Source: Citrobacter freundii (GTDB lineage: Bacteria > Pseudomonadota > Gammaproteobacteria > Enterobacterales > Enterobacteriaceae). Taken from it: a stretch of 64,000 nt of DNA. Position 1 is the first letter of the stretch; the number at the start of each line of letters is the position of its first letter. The position numbers were made by a program, and so were the translations under genes. The notes under the pieces were generated by a model. The model saw nothing but the letters and a program-made list of their open reading frames with translations, ran no database searches and had not been told where the DNA came from. Where the stretch lies: positions 1,178,001-1,242,000 of the forward strand of contig NZ_CP099222.1 of assembly GCF_029717145.1 (NCBI RefSeq), given 5' to 3'. Below are positions 59,328 to 64,000 of the stretch, piece after piece.

Positions 59328-60518
59328 TTACAGGACTTTATGCGGACCGAAGCATTCGTAATGAATATTCTCGTTCTTCACACCCAGACCGATCAGCTGC
59401 TTCGCGGCAAACTGCATAAAGCCGACCGGACCGCACAGATAAAACTGCATCGCCGGGTCGCTGATTGCACCTTCCAGTTTATTCAGATCCATCAGGCCCA
59501 CGCTGTCATACGCGCCTTTTTCACGGTCTGCTTCATTCGGTTCACGATACCAGGTGTGGGCACTAAAGCGCGGCAGTGAGTTGCCCAGCTCATTCACTTC
59601 ATCAGCAAAGGCATGCACATCGCCGTTTTCTGCCGCGTGGAACCAGTTTACCTGCGCCGTGTGTCCAGCTTTCGCCAGTGTATCCAGCATTGCCAGCATC
59701 GGGGTCTGACCAACGCCTGCGGAAATCAGCGACACCGGAGTATCGGTGGCGACATCCATAAAGAAATCGCCTGCCGGTGCGGCTAAATGAACGATGTCAC
59801 CGACTTTCGCATGGTTATGCAGCCAGCTTGAAACCTGACCGCCGTCTTCACGCTTAACAGCAATGCGGTAGCCCTTGCCATCCGGTTTGCGGGTCAGAGA
59901 GTACTGGCGAATTTCCTGATGCGGGAAACCTTCCGGCTTAAGCCAGACGCCCAGATACTGCCCCGGATGGTATTCAGCCACCGCACCGCCGTCGACGGGC
60001 TCAAACTCAAAGCTGGTAATTAATGCGCTACGCGGTGTTTTTGCCACAATGCGGAAGGGACGAGTACCTTCCCAGCCGCCATTTTTGTTGGCGTTCTCAC
60101 TGTAAATCTGCGCTTCGCGGTTGATGAAGACGTTAGCCAGCACGCCATACGCTTTACCCCAAGCGTCCAGCACTTCTTGCCCTGGGCTGAACATCTCGTC
60201 CAGCGTTGCCAGCAGGTGACCGCCCACGATGTTGTACTGCTCAGGCTGAATCTGGAAGCTGGTATGCTTCTGGGCAATTTTTTCGACCGCAGGCAACAGC
60301 GCCGCCAGGTTGTCGATATTGCTGGCGTAAGCGGCGATAGCGTTAAACAACGCTTCACGCTGATCGCCATTACGCTGGTTACTCATGTTGAAGATTTCTT
60401 TGAGTTCCGGGTTATGCGTAAACATGCGATCGTAGAAATGGGCGGTCAGTTTCGGGCCGGTTTCGACCAGCAGGGGAATAGTGGCTTTCACTGTAGCGAT
60501 GGTTTGTGCGTCAAGCAT
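59328..60518 (-). CDS. hmp: Nitric oxide dioxygenase (flavohaemoglobin)
   Basis: 396 residues. An N-terminal globin has distal Tyr29 and Gln53 and proximal His85. FAD- and NAD-binding reductase domains follow, with [11 protein letters not shown] (FAD) and [14 protein letters not shown] (NAD). It converts NO to nitrate with oxygen. NsrR operator upstream; divergent from glyA. Confidence 0.98.
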   Translation of the reverse strand: MLDAQTIATVKATIPLLVETGPKLTAHFYDRMFTHNPELKEIFNMSNQRNGDQREALFNAIAAYASNIDNLAALLPAVEKIAQKHTSFQIQPEQYNIVGGHLLATLDEMFSPGQEVLDAWGKAYGVLANVFINREAQIYSENANKNGGWEGTRPFRIVAKTPRSALITSFEFEPVDGGAVAEYHPGQYLGVWLKPEGFPHQEIRQYSLTRKPDGKGYRIAVKREDGGQVSSWLHNHAKVGDIVHLAAPAGDFFMDVATDTPVSLISAGVGQTPMLAMLDTLAKAGHTAQVNWFHAAENGDVHAFADEVNELGNSLPRFSAHTWYREPNEADREKGAYDSVGLMDLNKLEGAISDPAMQFYLCGPVGFMQFAAKQLIGLGVKNENIHYECFGPHKVL

Positions 60519-60543
60519 ACGGTCTTCCTTTATCTGAGGCTTT

Positions 60544-60567
60544 AATGATGTATGTCAAATACATCTT
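60544..60567. promoter_or_regulatory. NsrR operator of hmp
   Basis: On the minus strand AAGATGTATTT and, after G, ACATACATCATT form the inverted repeat of the NsrR consensus (AAGATGCATTT half-sites). It is 26 bp from the hmp ATG, where repression and NO relief are known in E. coli. Confidence 0.85.
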
Positions 60568-60629
60568 ATAAAAAATACCCCTGCATTGTAAATGGTTCTT
60601 TGTAACTTTGCGTTGTAAAGGTTACAACT

Positions 60630-60642
60630 TGAAAAATCTGCA
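60630..60642. promoter_or_regulatory. Possible MetR site upstream of glyA
   Basis: TGAA-AAATC-TGCA has one mismatch to TGAA-N5-TTCA. MetR acts on both glyA and hmp in E. coli. A second site is not clear. Confidence 0.4.
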
Positions 60643-60711
60643 TCACAAACCTGAAAAGAAATCCGTTGAAATTTGCCATGTCATTATTCTCCAAAGCCTT
60701 GTGTGCTGTGA

Positions 60712-60727
60712 AGGTAATCGTTTGCGT
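60712..60727. promoter_or_regulatory. PurR operator of glyA
   Basis: AGGTAATCGTTTGCGT matches the PurR box at 13 of 16 positions, with a perfect right half (CGTTTGCGT). Confidence 0.8.
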
Positions 60728-60745
60728 AAAATCCTTTGTCAAGAC

Positions 60746-60774
60746 CTGTTATCGAAGATTGATTCGGTTATACT
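60746..60774 (+). promoter_or_regulatory. glyA promoter
   Basis: TATACT (60769-60774) as -10, with CTGTTA (60746-60751) as a weak -35 at 17 bp. It starts a leader of about 65 bases. Confidence 0.6.
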
Positions 60775-60844
60775 GTTGGCCGTCGTCCAACAGGACTGCC
60801 TTTTTAGGCCGAAATTCTATTGTTAGCTGAGTCAGGAGATGCGG

Positions 60845-62098
60845 ATGTTAAAGCGTGAAATGAACATTGCCGATTATGATGCCGAACTGTGGCAGGCTAT
60901 GGAGCAGGAAAAAGTACGTCAGGAAGAGCACATCGAACTGATCGCCTCCGAAAACTACACCAGCCCGCGTGTCATGCAGGCGCAGGGTTCTCAGCTGACC
61001 AACAAATACGCTGAAGGTTATCCGGGCAAGCGCTACTACGGCGGTTGCGAGTATGTGGATATCGTTGAGCAACTGGCGATTGACCGCGCGAAAGAGCTGT
61101 TTGGTGCCGACTACGCTAACGTCCAACCGCACTCGGGTTCTCAGGCTAACTTCGCGGTCTACACTGCGCTGCTGCAGCCGGGCGATACCGTTCTGGGTAT
61201 GAACCTGGCGCAAGGCGGTCACCTGACTCACGGTTCCCCGGTCAACTTCTCCGGCAAACTGTACAACATCGTCCCTTACGGCATCGATGAATCCGGCAAG
61301 ATTGACTACGAAGACATGGCTAAGCAGGCTCAGGCCCACAAACCGAAGATGATTATCGGTGGCTTCTCTGCGTACTCCGGTGTGGTTGACTGGGCAAAAA
61401 TGCGTGAAATCGCTGACAGCATCGGTGCATACCTGTTCGTCGACATGGCACACGTTGCCGGTCTGATTGCTGCAGGCGTATACCCGAACCCGGTTCCGCA
61501 TGCACACGTTGTTACCACCACGACCCACAAAACCCTGGCGGGTCCGCGCGGCGGCCTGATCCTGGCAAAAGACGGCAGCGAAGAGCTGTACAAAAAACTG
61601 AACTCCGCTGTGTTCCCAAGCGCACAGGGCGGCCCGCTGATGCACGTGATCGCGGCAAAAGCTGTGGCGCTGAAAGAAGCGATGGAGCCAGAGTTCAAAG
61701 TTTACCAGCAGCAGGTTGCGAAAAACGCCAAAGCGATGGTTGAAGTGTTCCTGAACCGCGGCTACAAAGTGGTTTCTGGCGGCACTGAAAACCACCTGTT
61801 CCTGCTGGATCTGGTCGACAAAAACTTGACCGGTAAAGAAGCCGATGCGGCGCTGGGCCGTGCGAACATCACGGTTAACAAAAACAGCGTACCGAACGAT
61901 CCGAAGAGCCCGTTCGTGACCTCCGGTGTCCGTATTGGTTCTCCGGCAGTGACCCGTCGCGGCTTTAAAGAAGCGGAAGTGAAAGAACTGGCTGGCTGGA
62001 TGTGTGACATTCTGGACAACATCAATGATGAAGCCACTATCGAACGCATTAAAGCCAAAGTGCTGGATATCTGCGCTCGCTTCCCGGTTTACGCATAA
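60845..62098 (+). CDS. glyA: Serine hydroxymethyltransferase
   Basis: 417 residues from ATG 60845 (AGGAG upstream; an ATG two codons earlier is less likely). PLP enzyme; the PLP-binding lysine lies in [14 protein letters not shown] near residue 229. It interconverts serine and glycine while charging tetrahydrofolate with one-carbon units. Confidence 0.99.
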   Translation: MLKREMNIADYDAELWQAMEQEKVRQEEHIELIASENYTSPRVMQAQGSQLTNKYAEGYPGKRYYGGCEYVDIVEQLAIDRAKELFGADYANVQPHSGSQANFAVYTALLQPGDTVLGMNLAQGGHLTHGSPVNFSGKLYNIVPYGIDESGKIDYEDMAKQAQAHKPKMIIGGFSAYSGVVDWAKMREIADSIGAYLFVDMAHVAGLIAAGVYPNPVPHAHVVTTTTHKTLAGPRGGLILAKDGSEELYKKLNSAVFPSAQGGPLMHVIAAKAVALKEAMEPEFKVYQQQVAKNAKAMVEVFLNRGYKVVSGGTENHLFLLDLVDKNLTGKEADAALGRANITVNKNSVPNDPKSPFVTSGVRIGSPAVTRRGFKEAEVKELAGWMCDILDNINDEATIERIKAKVLDICARFPVYA

Positions 62099-62108
62099 GT
62101 CATACGGA

Positions 62109-62189
62109 TTGCCGGATGGCGGTGTAAACACCTTATCCGGCCTACATATGAGTTACTTGTAGGCCGGATAAACGCAGTGCCATCCGGCA
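62109..62189. repeat. BIME between glyA and hcaD
   Basis: Two opposed REP units (62109-62145, 62158-62189) fill the gap between convergent glyA and hcaD and touch the hcaD stop. Confidence 0.85.
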
Positions 62190-62190
62190 G

Positions 62191-63393
62191 TTATATCGAC
62201 TTAAGCGTCACCGTCTCATCAAGTAAAGCCGCTAACAGCGGCTTTTTCTTTGCCTGAATCCACTTGCGCAGCTGCCGCATTTCTCGTCCCTGGTTGAGCG
62301 TTACCGCGCCGACTATCACCTCGTTTTGCAGGTTAAACCAGATAGACTTGCCGTCATCTGGACTGCCGCGAACGACCCAGCTATCACCGCGCATATCGCC
62401 AATAAACTGCAGGTTGTCGCTGAACTGATCGGTCCAGAACCAGGGCGGAGGTAGCGTCGGGAGTGTCAGCCCCAGCATGGCTGCCGCGGCAGTTTGCGCC
62501 TGATTATTGGCGTTTTCCCAGCTTTCGCAACGTTGCAGCGTACCGTCTGGCGAACGCTGTACTGCCACATCTCCGGCGGCAAAAATGTTCGGATCAACGG
62601 TTCTGCACGACGCATCAATGATAATGCCGTTTGCCACATCAAGACCCGCATCACGGGCAAGCCCGTCGTTGGCGACAATCCCGATACCGTAGATCACGCT
62701 ATCAACCTGAAGCTGTTCGCCACGTTGCAGCGTGAGGGCGATGCGTTCCCTGCCAGCCACCTGTTCAATCGCATTATTCAGCAGCAAATGTACGCCAGCC
62801 TGCTGGTGGCGGGCGGTCAGATAACGTTGTATCGGCGGTGGCGCGTTGCGGCCCATCACCGTGGCAGCCAGTTCAATGACGGTGACCTGACAACCGCGCT
62901 GCGTAGCGCTGGCAGCCAGCTCAAGTCCGATGGTTCCGGCTCCGACAATAGCGATCGACTGCCCGGGGCTGAGCGCGTCTCGCAGACGCGCTGCATCTCC
63001 GGCGTGGCGCAGCGTGAAGCCGCGGTCACCGAGCGTATCCAGTAATGGGAACGGGCGTGCCGCTGCGCCTGTGGCAATCAGTAATTGATCCCACGGGTAG
63101 GTCTGTCCGTCAGCCAGTACCAGCGTTTGCGTTTCTCGCCCGAGCGTTTGAACGGTGACGCCCAGATGCAGCTGAACATTATTATCCCGCCACCAGTCTG
63201 CGTTCAGCACCGGCTGCAGCTGCGGCGCGTCGTCCAACAGCATGGCTTTGGAAAGTGGAGGGCGTTCGTAGGGCAGATGCGGCTCATCGGAAAACAGATG
63301 GATCTCGCCGTCAAACCCCTGTTGACGCAGTGCGGCTGCCGCCATTGCCGCGGCCTGTCCGCCGCCGACAATGGCGATGCTATTGTGGTACAT
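62191..63393 (-). CDS. hcaD: Phenylpropionate dioxygenase ferredoxin reductase subunit
   Basis: 400 residues, the E. coli length. FAD motif [14 protein letters not shown] at the start and NAD motif [14 protein letters not shown] near residue 150; the FAD-contacting [22 protein letters not shown] region follows. It passes electrons from NADH to the ferredoxin HcaC of the 3-phenylpropionate/cinnamate dioxygenase. Starts 9 bp after hcaB. Confidence 0.96.
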   Translation of the reverse strand: MYHNSIAIVGGGQAAAMAAAALRQQGFDGEIHLFSDEPHLPYERPPLSKAMLLDDAPQLQPVLNADWWRDNNVQLHLGVTVQTLGRETQTLVLADGQTYPWDQLLIATGAAARPFPLLDTLGDRGFTLRHAGDAARLRDALSPGQSIAIVGAGTIGLELAASATQRGCQVTVIELAATVMGRNAPPPIQRYLTARHQQAGVHLLLNNAIEQVAGRERIALTLQRGEQLQVDSVIYGIGIVANDGLARDAGLDVANGIIIDASCRTVDPNIFAAGDVAVQRSPDGTLQRCESWENANNQAQTAAAAMLGLTLPTLPPPWFWTDQFSDNLQFIGDMRGDSWVVRGSPDDGKSIWFNLQNEVIVGAVTLNQGREMRQLRKWIQAKKKPLLAALLDETVTLKSI

Positions 63394-63402
63394 AATGCCT
63401 CC

Positions 63403-64000
63403 TCAGAGATCCAGTCCGGCGGCAACGTGACGAATCCCGCGAATGCCCAGACCGGCGTCGGCATTGATCATCACGCCGCTCAGCGTGCGGTTATTGCGCC
63501 GTGACGCCAGCATCACATACGGGCCGGTAAAATCTGCCGGCTCCGGGAAAAACTGCAGCGGCAAAATGGCGGCAATTTTTTCCGGCGTTAGCGACTGCAT
63601 AATCGATGTATCGCTCTGACCCAGCGCCTGCGGGCCGCGCAGGTCGGTCGCCATACCGCATGGCCCCACGCCGTTGACGCGAACTTTGGGTGCCAGCTCG
63701 TAGGCTAACTGGCGAATCAGACCGGTTGCTGCATGCTTGCTGGCGGTATACAGCGGACCGCCGCCTCCGGGGTACCATGCTGCGTTGGACAGGGTAAAAA
63801 TGATGCTGCCTTCGCTGGCGATAAGCGCGGGGGCGCAGGCTTTGGCCCCCAACAGATAACCCAGCACGTTGACATTGAATAACTCGTGAAAGCCGGTTTC
63901 CAGTGCCTCGGCAGAGGTGTTTACCAGCGAGGCGTTATGATCCCAAATTCCCGCATTGCCGATAAAACAGTCCAGCTTACCGAAGCGAGTGAGTATCTGA
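63403..64000 (-). CDS. hcaB: Phenylpropionate dihydrodiol dehydrogenase, C-terminal part (cut by window edge)
   Basis: About 199 codons of the SDR enzyme HcaB (full length about 270). Visible: FIGNAG, catalytic YTASK with upstream Ser, and the cofactor loop [12 protein letters not shown]. The frame stays open to the window end, so the gene looks intact. It oxidises the cis-dihydrodiol made by HcaEFCD to the catechol. Confidence 0.95.
   Translation of the reverse strand, partial: QILTRFGKLDCFIGNAGIWDHNASLVNTSAEALETGFHELFNVNVLGYLLGAKACAPALIASEGSIIFTLSNAAWYPGGGGPLYTASKHAATGLIRQLAYELAPKVRVNGVGPCGMATDLRGPQALGQSDTSIMQSLTPEKIAAILPLQFFPEPADFTGPYVMLASRRNNRTLSGVMINADAGLGIRGIRHVAAGLDL

Noticed and set aside
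60848-62131. 427-codon open frame antisense to glyA
   Set aside because: Shadow of a highly expressed gene with strong codon bias, which removes stops from the complementary frame.

Overview
The window is chromosomal DNA of an enterobacterium, most likely Citrobacter or a close relative. Gene order is collinear with, but reversed from, the E. coli K-12 segment running from hca to rplS. Nearly every protein has the length I know for its E. coli counterpart, with small amino-acid differences throughout. The 16S rRNA has Citrobacter-like variable regions by recollection; I could not run an alignment. Almost all of it is core genome. I see no prophage, insertion sequence, CRISPR array, integron or toxin island.

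Layout: (1) 1-4.9 kb: end of rplS, a DUF2946/PepSY membrane pair, the YfiB-DgcN-YfiR cyclic-di-GMP module, and YfiL. (2) 4.9-9.1 kb: aromatic amino acid genes aroF-tyrA (TyrR boxes) and pheL-pheA (attenuator), then the ribosome hibernation factor raiA (CRP site). (3) 9.3-14.7 kb: bamD, rluD-pgeF, clpB (sigma-32 promoter). (4) 14.7-20.3 kb: a complete rRNA operon with P1/P2 promoters, 16S, tRNA-Glu(TTC), 23S, 5S and two terminators. (5) 20.5-34.2 kb: kgtP, yfiM, pssA, tapT-pat, trxC, yfiF, ung, grcA (two FNR sites), srmB, trmN6, nadB (NadR box). (6) 34.4-44.1 kb: the rseD-rpoE-rseA-rseB-rseC stress operon, lepA-lepB, rnc-era-recO and pdxJ-acpS, with yfhL convergent to acpS. (7) 44.4-47.7 kb: an accessory-looking cluster: the RpiR-family regulator yfhH, divergent from a MurQ-like etherase and a PTS EIIBC permease. 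(8) 47.7-63.4 kb: pgpC, tadA, mltF, purL, the sRNA GlmY with its regulators glrK-qseG-glrR, glnB, hmp, glyA and hcaD. (9) The C-terminal part of hcaB runs off the right edge.

Many genes form small circuits. YfiB, YfiR and DgcN form one cyclic-di-GMP signalling module. GlrK/QseG/GlrR controls glmY just upstream through three recognisable sites. RseA/B/C controls RpoE, whose own promoter is visible. RNase III has a long hairpin in its leader. I found no clear new defence or mobile system. The points most worth following are the yfhH/murQ-like/PTS cluster with its palindromic operator candidate, the DUF2946/PepSY pair, the missing ATG of dgcN, the rpoE leader, and the direct hcaD-glyA junction.
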